Source: Streptomyces sp. QL37
Lineage (GTDB): Bacteria; Actinomycetota; Actinomycetes; Streptomycetales; Streptomycetaceae
Direction of reading: 5' to 3'
Assembly (NCBI RefSeq): GCF_002941025.1
Contig: NZ_PTJS01000001.1
Span: 5,709,472-5,773,471, forward strand
DNA: 64,000 bases
Part shown: in pieces, positions 23,847-32,700 of the stretch
How positions within the stretch are numbered: the first letter of the stretch is position 1
How the letters are laid out: each line of letters starts with the position of its first letter
Made by a program: the position numbers and the translations under genes
The notes under the pieces: generated by a model
Database searches by the model: none
What the model was told of the DNA's origin: nothing
What the model saw: the letters and a program-made list of their open reading frames with translations, nothing else

Positions 23847-25498
23847 GCGGACCCCACCTCCGCCATCGCCGTACGGCCGGCGAGCGGCAGCCGGACCGTG
23901 AACTCCGCGCCGCCGTCCTGCGCCCGGTCCAGCGCCACCGTCCCGCCGTTGCGGTGGACCGCCTGGCGGACGAGCGCCAGGCCCAGGCCCCGGCCCGTGC
24001 CGTGGGTCGTCCAGCCGCGCCGGAACACCTCGTCCGCGTCGTCCGGGCCGATCCCGGCGCCGGTGTCCGCCACCCGCAGGAGCAGCTCGCCGGAGTCCGT
24101 CCGCGCGGTCACGGTGACCAGGGCCCGCGTCGCGGTGCGCTGCGCGGGGACGGGGGCGCCGGCGCCCGTCCCCGCCTCGGACGCGGCGTCCACCGCGTTG
24201 TCGATCAGATTGCCGAGGATCGTCACCAGATCCCGCGGCGCGAGCGAGCGCGGCAGAGCCCCGTCGTCGATCAGGCTGTCCTCGGCGAGCACCAGCTCCA
24301 CACCGCGCTCGTTGGCCTGCGCCGCCTTGCCGAGCAGCAGGGCGGCGAGCACCGGTTCGGCGACCGCGCCCACGACCCGGTCGGTGAGGACCTGCGCCAG
24401 CTCCAGCTCCGCCGTCGCGAAGTCCACCGCCTCCTCGACCCGGCCCAGCTCGATCAGCGACACCACCGTGTGCAGCCGGTTCGCCGCCTCGTGCGCCTGC
24501 GAGCGCAGCGCCTGGGTGAAGCCGCGCTCCGAGTCGAGCTCGCCCGAGAGCGCCTGCAGCTCCGTGTGGTCCCGCAGCGTGACGACCGTGCCGCGCCGCT
24601 CGCCGCCGACCACCGGGCTGGTGTTGACGACGATCACGCGGTCCGCCGTCAGATGGACCTCGTCCACCCGTGGCTCGGACGCCAGGAGCGCCCCGGTCAG
24701 CGGGGCCGGCAGCGCCAGCTCGTCGACCCCGCGCCCGACCGACCCGGGCGCCAGCCCCAGCAGCTCCCGGCCCGCGTCGTTGATCAGGGCGACCCGGCGC
24801 TGCCCGTCCAGCATGAGCAGCCCCTCGCGCACCGCGTGCAGCGTGGCCTCGTGGTAGGTGTGCATCCGGCTCAGCTCCCGGGCGTTCATCCCGTGCGTGT
24901 GCCGCCGCAGCCGGGCGTTGATCACGTACGTCCCGAGCGCGCCCAGCGCCAGGGCGGCGCCCGCGGCCGTCCCCAGGGCCCCGAGCTGCTCACGCACCTG
25001 TGTGGAGACCCGCTCCACGGTGATGCCCGCGCTGACCAGGCCGACGATCCTGTCGCCGTCCCGGACGGGCGTGACGACCCGTATCGAGGGCCCCAGCGTG
25101 CCGGCGTAGGTCTCCTCGAACGTCTCGCCGAGGAGCGCGCGCTCGGTGTGCCCGATGAAGCGCCTGCCGATCTGGGTGGGGTCGGGGTGGGTCCAGCGGA
25201 CCCCCTCCGGATTCATGATCGTGACGAACGCGATCCCGGTGTCCTCGCGTACCCGCTCCGCGTAGGGCTGGAGCACGGCGGACGGGTCGGGGGTGCGGAT
25301 CGCCTCCCGCACCGACGGTGATTCGGCCATGGCGAGAGCGGCCGCCCGCACCTGGCGGGCCGCGGTCTCCTCCGCCTGGGAGCGGCCGGAGGCATACGCG
25401 AAGAATGCGCACCCGGCCACGACCGCGGCCACGAGCAGGGCCTGCATCGCGAACAGCTGGCCGGCCAGGCTGCGGGGGAGGGTACGGGGCAGGCGCAT
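23843..25498 (-). CDS. Sensor histidine kinase, CitA/DcuS family
   Basis: 551 residues from ATG 25498. Membrane helix 1 (about 12-35) and helix 2 (about 175-195) bracket an extracytoplasmic PDC/CitA-type sensor domain (about 40-170; GIAFVTIMNPEGVRWTHPDP, the family's ligand-loop pattern). A PAS domain (about 215-320), a SpoOB-like dimerisation helix with RSQAHEAANRLHTV carrying the phospho-His, and HATPase_c (N-box NLIDNAVDAA; GTGRGLGLALV) follow. Operon with the response regulator; divergent from dctA, so probably a dicarboxylate sensor. Confidence 0.92.
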   Translation of the reverse strand: MRLPRTLPRSLAGQLFAMQALLVAAVVAGCAFFAYASGRSQAEETAARQVRAAALAMAESPSVREAIRTPDPSAVLQPYAERVREDTGIAFVTIMNPEGVRWTHPDPTQIGRRFIGHTERALLGETFEETYAGTLGPSIRVVTPVRDGDRIVGLVSAGITVERVSTQVREQLGALGTAAGAALALGALGTYVINARLRRHTHGMNARELSRMHTYHEATLHAVREGLLMLDGQRRVALINDAGRELLGLAPGSVGRGVDELALPAPLTGALLASEPRVDEVHLTADRVIVVNTSPVVGGERRGTVVTLRDHTELQALSGELDSERGFTQALRSQAHEAANRLHTVVSLIELGRVEEAVDFATAELELAQVLTDRVVGAVAEPVLAALLLGKAAQANERGVELVLAEDSLIDDGALPRSLAPRDLVTILGNLIDNAVDAASEAGTGAGAPVPAQRTATRALVTVTARTDSGELLLRVADTGAGIGPDDADEVFRRGWTTHGTGRGLGLALVRQAVHRNGGTVALDRAQDGGAEFTVRLPLAGRTAMAEVGSA

Positions 25499-25653
25499 GC
25501 CTCACAGTCTGCCTGGCGGGGACCGCGGGCCCAAGGTGGCCGATAAGCGTCTGTGAACGATATGAACGCAAGGGTGACGGCCGTCACAGGGAAGTGAATA
25601 GTCACCGGGGCCCCCAGGGACGGGGGAGCCGCCGCACACCCGAGGAGACCCCC

Positions 25654-27015
25654 GTGGCAGAGAAAGCCGCACGACGGGACCGCACCCACTATCTCTACCT
25701 GGCAGTGATCGCCGCCGTGGTGCTGGGCATCACGGTGGGCCTCGTGGCTCCCGACTTCGCCGTGGAGCTCAAGCCGATCGGCACAGGCTTCGTCAACCTC
25801 ATCAAGATGATGATCTCGCCGATCATCTTCTGCACGATCGTGCTCGGGGTCGGCTCCGTACGGAAGGCCGCCAAGGTCGGTGCCGTCGGCGGACTGGCCC
25901 TCGGGTACTTCCTGGTGATGTCCACCGTCGCCCTGGCCATCGGCCTGGTCGTCGGCAACCTCCTGGAGCCGGGCTCCAGCCTCCACCTCACCGAGGCGGC
26001 CCGCGCCGCGGGTGAGGCGCAGGCGGGCGACAGCGAGTCCACCGTGGACTTCCTGCTCGGCATCATCCCCACCACCATGGTGTCGGCCTTCACCGAGGGC
26101 GAGGTCCTGCAGACCCTGCTCATCGCCCTGCTCGCGGGCTTCGCGCTCCAGGCCATGGGCTCGGCCGGCGAGCCCGTCCTGCGGGGCATCGGCCACATCC
26201 AGCGCCTCGTCTTCCGCATCCTCGCCATGATCATGTGGGCGGCGCCGGTCGGGGCGTTCGGCGCGATGGCGGCGGTGGTCGGTGAGACCGGCGTCGACGC
26301 CCTGAAGTCCCTCGCGATCATCATGGTCGGCTTCTACGTCACCTGCGCGCTCTTCGTCTTCCTGATCCTGGGCGCGATCCTGCGCCTGGTCGCCGGGGTC
26401 AACATCTTCTCCCTGCTGAAGTACCTGGGCCGTGAGTTCCTGCTGATCCTCTCCACCTCCTCGTCCGAGTCGGCCCTGCCGCGGCTGATCGCGAAGATGG
26501 AGCACATGGGCGTCAGCAAGCCCGTCGTCGGCATCACCGTGCCGACCGGCTACTCCTTCAACCTCGACGGCACCGCGATCTACCTCACGATGGCCTCGCT
26601 CTTCATCGCCAACGCGACGGGCGACCCGCTGAGCATCGGTGAGCAGATCTCGCTCCTGGTCTTCATGGTGATCGCGTCGAAGGGCGCGGCGGGCGTCACC
26701 GGCGCCGGTCTGGCCACCCTCGCGGGTGGTCTCCAGTCGCACCGCCCCGAACTGGTCGACGGTGTCGGACTGATCGTCGGCATCGACCGCTTCATGAGCG
26801 AGGCCCGCGCCCTGACCAACTTCGCGGGCAACGCGGTGGCCACGGTGCTGGTCGGCACCTGGACCAAGGAGATCGACCGGGCCCGGGTGGACGAGGTCCT
26901 CTCCGGCGCGCTCCCGTTCGACGAGAAGATGATCACCGACGAGGGCCCCACGGAGCCGCACGTCCCGGACGCCAGGGACGGCGGCGAGGAGCAGCCCTCG
27001 CTCGCGAAGGTGTGA
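25654..27015 (+). CDS. dctA: Cation:dicarboxylate symporter (DctA/DAACS family)
   Basis: 453 residues from GTG 25654 with GAGGAG 7 nt upstream. Eight membrane helices and two re-entrant loops in the glutamate-transporter fold. Signature motifs are the serine-rich HP1 tip STSSSESALPRL, TM7 GYSFNLDGTAIYLTMA with the cation-binding NxDGT, HP2 KGAAGVTGAGLATLAGGL, and TM8 GIDRFMSEARALTNFAGNAVAT. Imports C4-dicarboxylates (malate, fumarate, succinate) with Na+ or H+. The adjacent CitA/CitB-type two-component system supports this. Followed by a strong terminator. Confidence 0.93.
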   Translation: MAEKAARRDRTHYLYLAVIAAVVLGITVGLVAPDFAVELKPIGTGFVNLIKMMISPIIFCTIVLGVGSVRKAAKVGAVGGLALGYFLVMSTVALAIGLVVGNLLEPGSSLHLTEAARAAGEAQAGDSESTVDFLLGIIPTTMVSAFTEGEVLQTLLIALLAGFALQAMGSAGEPVLRGIGHIQRLVFRILAMIMWAAPVGAFGAMAAVVGETGVDALKSLAIIMVGFYVTCALFVFLILGAILRLVAGVNIFSLLKYLGREFLLILSTSSSESALPRLIAKMEHMGVSKPVVGITVPTGYSFNLDGTAIYLTMASLFIANATGDPLSIGEQISLLVFMVIASKGAAGVTGAGLATLAGGLQSHRPELVDGVGLIVGIDRFMSEARALTNFAGNAVATVLVGTWTKEIDRARVDEVLSGALPFDEKMITDEGPTEPHVPDARDGGEEQPSLAKV

Positions 27016-27037
27016 CGAGCGGGTCGTGACGCAGGGC

Positions 27038-27077
27038 GGAAGCGGCCGGTACGGGACCTCCCGTGCCGGCCGCTTCC
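27038..27077 (+). terminator. Terminator of dctA
   Basis: An 18-bp stem with one G-U type mismatch (27038-27055 with 27060-27077) and a 4-nt loop, 23 bp after the stop. Confidence 0.85.
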
Positions 27078-27196
27078 GTGTGTCCGGCCGGCGGTGTGCG
27101 GACAGTGTGATCATTCCGTGCTGGCGCCGTGCGGCGGGCCCGAGCAGTATCACTCCCCTGAACAGGCGCAGAAGGTGTCCTGACCAGGCGTAAGGG

Positions 27197-28444
27197 GTGG
27201 GGACGCTGAAGACCGCACGACACCGGGGAGCCGCGGTCGCGCTGCTGCTGCCGGTTCTCATCGGCACGGCCGGATGCGGCGCGGGCGAGAAGGCCCCGGC
27301 GGGGGAGGCGGTCTACGGGCAGCCGCTCGCCGAGCAGTTCCAGGCGGCGACGGACGCCACCCGTGGGGCAGGCACCGCCGCCTTCGTGTCGACGCTGACC
27401 TACGGGGCGGCGGGCGGCGACGCCGTGCAGGCCACCCGGGGGAGCCAGGACTACGGCCGGGGGACGTCACGCGCGGACGTCGCCCTCGACGCCCCCCGCA
27501 CGTTTCCGGAGGGCACGCTGGAGCTCCTGAGGGGAGCGGCACCGGAGGGCGGGCAGGTGCTGGCCACCGCGGACGACGACGTCTACGTCCGCCACGCCGG
27601 CTCCGCCTGGCTGAAGTACACCCCCGAGGCCGTCAGCAAGTTCGGCGAGGCCACGGGTGACGTCGCCGGGCACGCGGCCGGGGACGCGGCGCCGTACAGC
27701 GGGACCCTCGCGGACCTCGTCCCGCGCACGATCCCCCGCGAGGCCCCCGAGCGCCGCGCGGACGGCAGCCGGGTCTACCGGGTGGACCTGCTGCCCGAGG
27801 TCGCGGGGGAACTCCTGCCGCGTCACCTGCGGGGCGCCGGTGACGCCTGGGGAACCGAGTCCGTCGGGCTGACGGTGAAGCTGGACGCCGACGGCCGACT
27901 GGCCTCGGCCTCCGCCGACCTCGCGCCCGTGCTGGCCGCGCTGCACGACCAGGGGATGCTCGCCGAGGTGAAGCGGCTGCGTGCGGCGTACGAACTCACC
28001 GCCTTCGGCGAGCCGGTGAAGGGGCCTTTCGATGACGAAGAGCCGGTCGAGGACGCCGCCGAGGTGCTGGCGCCCGTCGCCACGCTGAAGGCCGGCCGGT
28101 GCGCCGCCACCGGCGGCACGGGACTGGGCACCGAGGAGATCGTCCGGCCCGTGGACTGCGGGGACCGGCACGACATCCGGGTGCTGGGCCAGGTCGAGGT
28201 GGACCGGGCGTTCTCCGGCAATCGGGATCTCGGGAACGGCGACCGCTACGGGAAGGAGGAGTGCGGGCGCGTCGATACCGCCGCGCCGAAGGACTGGCGG
28301 CGCGGCGGCCGTTACGCGGACGGGTTCCACATGCGGGGGCAGTCCGAGGTGACCGTGTCGGTCGCCATGGACGGGGAACCCGGCAACGGGACGGAGACGA
28401 CGGTGACGGGCTCCTACACCTGTTTCCTCACCGTCGCCCGGTGA
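27197..28444 (+). CDS. Putative lipoprotein
   Basis: 415 residues from GTG 27197 (weak ribosome site). A signal peptide with lipobox-like PVLIGTAGC (Cys about 27; Thr at -3 is slightly atypical) points to a membrane-anchored extracytoplasmic protein. The middle resembles an LppX/LprG-like beta fold (ADVALDAPRTFPEGTLELL; VGLTVKLDADGRLASASADL). A C-terminal region of about 110 residues with paired cysteines (LKAGRCAATG; PVDCGDRHDIRVLGQVEV; EECGRVD; SYTCFLTV) recalls Septum_form-type domains. Convergent with GH16. Function not assignable. Confidence 0.78.
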   Translation: MGTLKTARHRGAAVALLLPVLIGTAGCGAGEKAPAGEAVYGQPLAEQFQAATDATRGAGTAAFVSTLTYGAAGGDAVQATRGSQDYGRGTSRADVALDAPRTFPEGTLELLRGAAPEGGQVLATADDDVYVRHAGSAWLKYTPEAVSKFGEATGDVAGHAAGDAAPYSGTLADLVPRTIPREAPERRADGSRVYRVDLLPEVAGELLPRHLRGAGDAWGTESVGLTVKLDADGRLASASADLAPVLAALHDQGMLAEVKRLRAAYELTAFGEPVKGPFDDEEPVEDAAEVLAPVATLKAGRCAATGGTGLGTEEIVRPVDCGDRHDIRVLGQVEVDRAFSGNRDLGNGDRYGKEECGRVDTAAPKDWRRGGRYADGFHMRGQSEVTVSVAMDGEPGNGTETTVTGSYTCFLTVAR

Positions 28445-28448
28445 GCCG

Positions 28449-29918
28449 TCAGCCGAACGGGATCCGGACGACCGACTGGTTCCCGGTGCCCACGGTGCTC
28501 GTGCCGTTGCCGATGGCGTTCCAGATCTCCACCCTGACCTTGCCGCCGACCAGATTGCCGTGGCTTCCGGTCGACGACTTGAGGCCCTTGGCCTGCGTGT
28601 AGTGCTCGTACCCGTTGACGGGATCTGTGGCGAAGTAGTTGTACGTCTCCGTACGGTCCCAGGTCCCGTCACCGGTACGGTCGTAACTCACCCGCACCTG
28701 CTGGCCGTTGGCGATCGTGGTGCCCGAGTCGGCGAACACGTCGAACTGGGTCGAGCCGCCGTCGTACGCCCGGGTGATGCCCGACGCCGTGAAGGTCTGC
28801 GGGCTGTGCGGAGTGCCGTCGTGGTTGCCGCCGCCCGCCGAGGCGACCGTCACCGAGGAGGCGGCGGACTGGGCCGCGCCGAGGCCGCCGGCGCTGCGCA
28901 GGACGAGGGTGGAGGAGCCGGACGGCGGATCCGTGGGCGGTTCGGTGGTGCCTCCGCCGCCCCGGGTCCAGACGCCGACGTAGTCGACCAGCATGGGCCG
29001 GCCGGGCACCGTCTCGGCGGTCGGGGTGGAGCCGCCGAGCGCGTTCGGGAAGGCGCCGCCGATCGCGAGGTTCAGCAGGAGGAAGTACCCGGCGTGGTCG
29101 GTCATGTTCGCCCACGTCGAGGCGTCCAGCTGGCTCTGGGTGACGCTGTGGAAGAGCTGGTCGTCGACGTACCAGCGCAGGGCGTTGGGCGTGACGGCGC
29201 GGTCCCACTCGAAGCGGTAGGTGTGGAAGGCGGACTGGCAGCTCGCGCCGGGGCAGGCGCGGCTGTTGCCGAGGCCGGTGGTCTCGTTGCAGGGGCCGCC
29301 CGGGTTGACGCCGCAGTGCAGCACGCCCCAGACGGAGTTGATCCCGTTGACGTTCTCCATGATGTCGAACTCGCCGATGCCCGGCCAGTTCCAGTAGTTG
29401 CCCCGGTAGGGGGAGCCGAGCGCCCAGAAGGCGGGCCAGTAGCCCAGGGCCGCGTTGCCCGTGACGTTCGGCATCTGGACGCGGCCCTCGATGCGCAGGG
29501 TGCCGCCGGCCGGCGCCTTGAAGTCGGCCCTCTTGGTCTCGATGCGGCCCGAGGTCCAGTTGCCCGCACTGTCGCGGAGCGGGGTGATGCGGAGGTTGCC
29601 GTTGCCGTCGAGGCTGACGTTGTCGGGGCTGGCGGTGTAGTTCTGGACCTCCCCGGTGCCCCAGTTGCCGGGGCCGCCGGGATAGCCGTGACCCGTGTCG
29701 ATCTGCCAGTTCGCGGAGGACGGCAGGCTGCGGTTCGCGCCGTCGAAGTCGTCGCTCCAGCGCAGGTCCCAGCCGGGAGTGGTCGGCACGTCACCGCGGG
29801 CGGGCCCGGAGCCGGCGACGGTGATCACTGCGGCGAGGGTGAGGGCCAGGGCGGTGAGGGCGGCGAGGACGGTCGTTCGTCCGTGGGGTCTGTGGGGGGT
29901 GGTGCGACTCGTACGCAA
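28449..29918 (-). CDS. Secreted GH16 endo-1,3-beta-glucanase with C-terminal binding domain
   Basis: 489 residues. TTG 29918 is chosen as start: GGAGG lies 5 nt upstream, and an ATG at 29987 would put the palindromic operator inside the coding sequence. Signal peptide about 12-40 (TTVLAALTALALTLAAVITV). GH16 catalytic domain at about 45-290 with the EFDIME active site (nucleophile and acid/base Glu in GEFDIMENVNG) and laminarinase-type GYWPAFWALG. A Gly/Thr/Pro linker (about 295-315) leads to a beta-rich C-terminal domain (about 320-489), likely carbohydrate-binding. Secreted hydrolase of beta-1,3 or mixed-linkage glucans. Confidence 0.9.
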   Translation of the reverse strand: MRTSRTTPHRPHGRTTVLAALTALALTLAAVITVAGSGPARGDVPTTPGWDLRWSDDFDGANRSLPSSANWQIDTGHGYPGGPGNWGTGEVQNYTASPDNVSLDGNGNLRITPLRDSAGNWTSGRIETKRADFKAPAGGTLRIEGRVQMPNVTGNAALGYWPAFWALGSPYRGNYWNWPGIGEFDIMENVNGINSVWGVLHCGVNPGGPCNETTGLGNSRACPGASCQSAFHTYRFEWDRAVTPNALRWYVDDQLFHSVTQSQLDASTWANMTDHAGYFLLLNLAIGGAFPNALGGSTPTAETVPGRPMLVDYVGVWTRGGGGTTEPPTDPPSGSSTLVLRSAGGLGAAQSAASSVTVASAGGGNHDGTPHSPQTFTASGITRAYDGGSTQFDVFADSGTTIANGQQVRVSYDRTGDGTWDRTETYNYFATDPVNGYEHYTQAKGLKSSTGSHGNLVGGKVRVEIWNAIGNGTSTVGTGNQSVVRIPFG

Positions 29919-29955
29919 GGGAACCTCCGGTGGGGACGTGCCGGGAAGGTTGTCG

Positions 29956-29971
29956 CTGAGAGCGCTCTCAG
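29956..29971. promoter_or_regulatory. LacI-type operator CTGAGAGCGCTCTCAG upstream of GH16
   Basis: A 16-bp perfect palindrome with central GAGCGCTC, the core of Streptomyces LacI/CebR-type operators. It lies 38-53 bp upstream of the TTG start. It implies sugar-responsive repression by a LacI-family regulator encoded elsewhere. Confidence 0.7.
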
Positions 29972-30049
29972 AGTTATTTAGACGCACCGGGGGCGCCCGT
30001 CAATGGCTCCGGTCGCTCCAGTTGCCGAAGGCCACGCACCGCCCTGTGC

Positions 30050-30086
30050 TTGCCTTGACGCCCACGTCAAGGATTACGGTCGCGGT
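30050..30086 (+). promoter_or_regulatory. MerR-type promoter with 19-bp spacer, leaderless
   Basis: A -35 TTGCCT (30050-30055) and -10 TACGGT (30075-30080) are separated by 19 bp, the stretched spacing typical of MerR-activated promoters. In the spacer lies the dyad CCTTGACG-N4-CGTCAAGG (30053-30072). The ATG follows the -10 by 6 nt, implying a leaderless autoregulated transcript for merR-trx. Confidence 0.65.
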
Positions 30087-30503
30087 ATGCGAATCGGGGA
30101 ACTGGCCGAACGCGCCGGAACGACGACACGGACGCTGCGGTACTACGAATCACGGGGCCTGCTGCACGCACGCCGCGCGGAGAACGGCTACCGCACGTAC
30201 GACGAGGGTGACCTGCGGCTGATCCAGCAGATCCGGACCCTTCAGGACTTCGGGTTCGACCTGGAGGAGACCCGCCCCTTCGTCGACTGTCTGCGCGCCG
30301 GCCACCCGGCTGGCGACGCCTGCCCGGCCTCGCTGGCCGTCTACCGGCGCAAGCTCGGCGAGCTGGACGCGCTCATCGGCCAGCTCCGGTCGGTCCGTAC
30401 GGAGGTGGGCGCACAGCTGGCCCGCGCCGAACTGGAGGCGTCCGCCGGGGTGCCGGGCGGCCCCGAACCACGATGCGAACTGAACTGGGAGGACACGAGA
30501 TGA
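30087..30503 (+). CDS. MerR-family transcriptional regulator
   Basis: 138 residues from ATG 30087. N-terminal winged helix (MRIGELAERAGTTTRTLRYY, wing NGYRTYDEGD), a dimerisation helix (about 80-115), and two cysteines C68 and C79 (DCLRAGHPAGDAC) placed where MerR proteins hold effector residues, plus one Cys near the C-terminus; a thiol-redox input is plausible. Its stop overlaps the thioredoxin start by 4 nt, so it probably controls thioredoxin expression through the 19-bp-spacer promoter. Confidence 0.9.
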   Translation: MRIGELAERAGTTTRTLRYYESRGLLHARRAENGYRTYDEGDLRLIQQIRTLQDFGFDLEETRPFVDCLRAGHPAGDACPASLAVYRRKLGELDALIGQLRSVRTEVGAQLARAELEASAGVPGGPEPRCELNWEDTR

Positions 30504-30844
30504 TCCATGCCGAAGGTGTCGCCGAGGTGACCGACACGACGTTCGACGCGGAGGTCCTGGGAGCCGGCCTGCCGGTCCTGGTCGAATTCACCGCCGACTG
30601 GTGCGGGCCCTGCCGCCAGCTCGCCCCGGTGCTCGGCGCGATCGCCCGGGAGGAGGCCGGCCGTGTCAAGGTCGTCCAGCTCGACGTGGACCACAACCCG
30701 GGTGTCACCAGCCGCTACGCGGTGCTGTCGACGCCGACGCTGATGGTCTTCCAGGACGGCGAACCGGTGAGGTCGATGGTGGGCGCCCGCCCGAAGCGCC
30801 GCCTGCTCCAGGAGCTGGAGGACGTGCTCCCGGCGGCGGTCTGA
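30500..30844 (+). CDS. Thioredoxin
   Basis: 114 residues from ATG 30500, GGGAGGA about 7 nt upstream, overlapping merR by 4 nt (ATGA). Classical thioredoxin fold with active site ADWCGPCRQLAP and cis-Pro loop LSTPTLMVFQDG. Reduces protein disulfides using thioredoxin reductase and NADPH. Being co-transcribed with a MerR regulator carrying conserved-looking Cys residues suggests a stress-inducible thioredoxin rather than the housekeeping one. Cytoplasmic. Confidence 0.93.
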   Translation: MIHAEGVAEVTDTTFDAEVLGAGLPVLVEFTADWCGPCRQLAPVLGAIAREEAGRVKVVQLDVDHNPGVTSRYAVLSTPTLMVFQDGEPVRSMVGARPKRRLLQELEDVLPAAV

Positions 30845-31069
30845 CCGCCGGCGATCGCCGGGCTGCCACGGACGCGGGGGGGGGCCGCGGGCCTGCCCTG
30901 CTGTCCGTGGCTTCCCGTCGACCGGCCTCGGGGCGCCCGGTGGGCCCCGGCCACCCACCTTCGTTTGTCGGCCAAAGCCGTGGCAGGCCCCGCGTCGGTC
31001 GGGCGGGCGGCACTAGCGTGAAGACCGCCATCGCAGAAGCAGCACACCGATCACGTAGGGGGAATTGGT

Positions 31070-32134
31070 ATGCAGTCGCGCGCACTCGGTGTCTTACCCG
31101 GAGCGTTCACGGTCCTCGTGGCCGCACTGGCCGTCATCCTCGGTCTGACCGCGCAGGCCGGCACGGCCAGGGCCGACGAGGTGTCCGCGTCCGGTCTGAC
31201 CGGTCTGACGTTCACCTCGGTCAACAGCGGCCGGAACCTCGACGTACAGAACGGCAACACGGGGGACGGGGTCTTCCTCGTCACCAACGCGGCTCCGGGC
31301 TACCACCAGGAGTGGAACGCCAACCAGCAGGCCGACGGGTCCTTCACCCTCTCCAACGCCGACACCGGCAAGTGCATGCAGGCCGGCCTGCCGCTCAAGC
31401 AGCAGTCGTGCAACGGGGCGGCCGCGCAGCGCTGGTACTTCCAGCCCGTCACCGGGGCCGACGACACGTTCATGATCCGCAACGCCGGTGACAACAAGTG
31501 CGTCGACGTCGTCCTTGCGTCCCAGGGCGAGGACGCGTGGACCCAGACCTACGCCTGCAACGGCAGCAGGGCCCAGCAGTGGTCCATCCCCGCCCCGGCC
31601 ACGGCTGACGCGTTCCGGGCGGCCGTGGACTACGCGTCGAAGCGCTGCCAGAAGGACGCGGCGACCTGCTCGTGGACGAAGGGCTCCCAGGCCCCGGCCG
31701 AGCCGCTGCCCACGCAGTGCGTCTCACCGGTCTGGTACAACGGCACCGGCGCCTCGGTGCCGTGGACGTTCTCGCTGACCACGACACACGGCTGGTCGAG
31801 CGAGATCAGCGTCTCCTTCGAGTCGGGCATCACCGTGGGCGACCCGAGCCCCGTCCAGACGAAGATCGCTCTCACCACCTCGGGCAAGGTCACCTACAGC
31901 CTCAGCGAGACGCTCGGCAACAGCCTGGAGATCGCCGTGCCGCCGCAGCACTACGGCTGGGTGGCGCTGTCGGAGCTGGCGACGAAGGTGACCGGTGAGT
32001 GGACCTTCGACGCGAACGGCTACCCCTGGAAGGCGCGGGACACCGTGACCGTGCCGCTGACCGGCGACGACCAGGGACACGCCAGTGTCTACCTGGCGAA
32101 GACCGCGCCGGAGTTCACGACCTGCGGCAGCTGA
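31070..32134 (+). CDS. Secreted ricin-type beta-trefoil lectin with putative aerolysin-like C-terminal domain
   Basis: 354 residues from ATG 31070 (GTAGGGGGA upstream). Signal peptide 1-36 ending ARA-DEV. Residues about 45-172 form a ricin-B beta-trefoil with three QxW motifs (QEW, QRW, QQW) and paired Cys. The remaining 180 residues are beta-rich with long Ser/Thr-alternating strands (VPWTFSLTTTHGWSSEISVS, TTSGKVTYSLSETLG), a VPPQHYGWVAL turn, and GEWTFDANGYPWK: the pattern of aerolysin/ETX-MTX2 pore-forming modules. Sugar-binding is well supported; pore formation is a hypothesis. Terminator follows. Confidence 0.82.
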   Translation: MQSRALGVLPGAFTVLVAALAVILGLTAQAGTARADEVSASGLTGLTFTSVNSGRNLDVQNGNTGDGVFLVTNAAPGYHQEWNANQQADGSFTLSNADTGKCMQAGLPLKQQSCNGAAAQRWYFQPVTGADDTFMIRNAGDNKCVDVVLASQGEDAWTQTYACNGSRAQQWSIPAPATADAFRAAVDYASKRCQKDAATCSWTKGSQAPAEPLPTQCVSPVWYNGTGASVPWTFSLTTTHGWSSEISVSFESGITVGDPSPVQTKIALTTSGKVTYSLSETLGNSLEIAVPPQHYGWVALSELATKVTGEWTFDANGYPWKARDTVTVPLTGDDQGHASVYLAKTAPEFTTCGS

Positions 32135-32139
32135 ACCAC

Positions 32140-32170
32140 CGAGGGCCCGCGCGATTCGTGCGGGCCCTCG
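32140..32170 (+). terminator. Terminator of the lectin gene
   Basis: An 11-bp perfect stem (32140-32150 with 32160-32170) and a 9-nt loop, directly after the stop. Confidence 0.75.
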
Positions 32171-32199
32171 TGCGCCCCGCGGGGCCCGGGGCGCAGTCG

Positions 32200-32585
32200 T
32201 CAGCCGGCCGTCCACCCTCCGTCCACGGCCAGTGCCGACCCCGTGGCGAAGGAGGCGCGGTCGCTGCACAGCCAGAGGGCCGCCTGGGCGATCTCGACGG
32301 GGTCGGCCATGCGCTTCTGCATCTGGCGGTTGACGAACGCCGCCTCCAACTCCGGGTAGGCCTCGATCACTTGGTCGATCATGTCCGTCCGGGTGGTGCC
32401 GACGACCAGCGTGTTGATGCGAATGCCGCGCGGCGCGTACTCGGCCGCCGCCGCCCTGGTCATGCCGAGTACCGCGTGTTTCGCGGTTACGTAGGGCACG
32501 GGTGCCCCGGTCGCCCCCATGGCCGCGGTGCTGGAGGTGTTGACGATCGCGCCCCTCCCCGCTTCGAGCATCACGGGGATCTGGG
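32200..32585 (-). pseudogene. Truncated short-chain dehydrogenase/reductase (3' half only)
   Basis: The C-terminal half of a classical SDR: NTSS strand, catalytic YVTAK (Tyr/Lys), PRGIRINTLVVG, QKRMADPVEIAQAALWLCSD and GSALAVDGGW. Homology stops abruptly at QIPVMLEAGRG (about 32585); the first ~110 residues with the TGxxxGxG nucleotide-binding motif and active-site strand order are missing, and the upstream frame is unrelated. A deletion or recombination remnant; not a functional oxidoreductase. Confidence 0.82.
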
Positions 32586-32640
32586 AACGCCCCCGCCCGA
32601 CGTATCCGACGGTCCGCGGCGAGGGTCGAGGCCCGGAGTG

Positions 32641-32700
32641 GGTTACGGACCGTACGCGCCCCGAAAGCCCAGGTCGCGGAAGAAGCACATGTCCGTGTCC
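32641..32700 (-). repeat. Remnant of a gene 3' end, also present near 44603-44660
   Basis: The minus strand reads a short open tail ending MCFFRDLGFRGAYGP-stop (stop at 32643-32645). TACGGACCGTACG, then 6-7 variable bases, then a GAAA(G/T)CCCAGGTCGCGG block recur at 44605-44641 with one 1-nt length difference. It seems to be the eroded end of a gene or a dispersed element; gene identity unknown. Confidence 0.5.
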
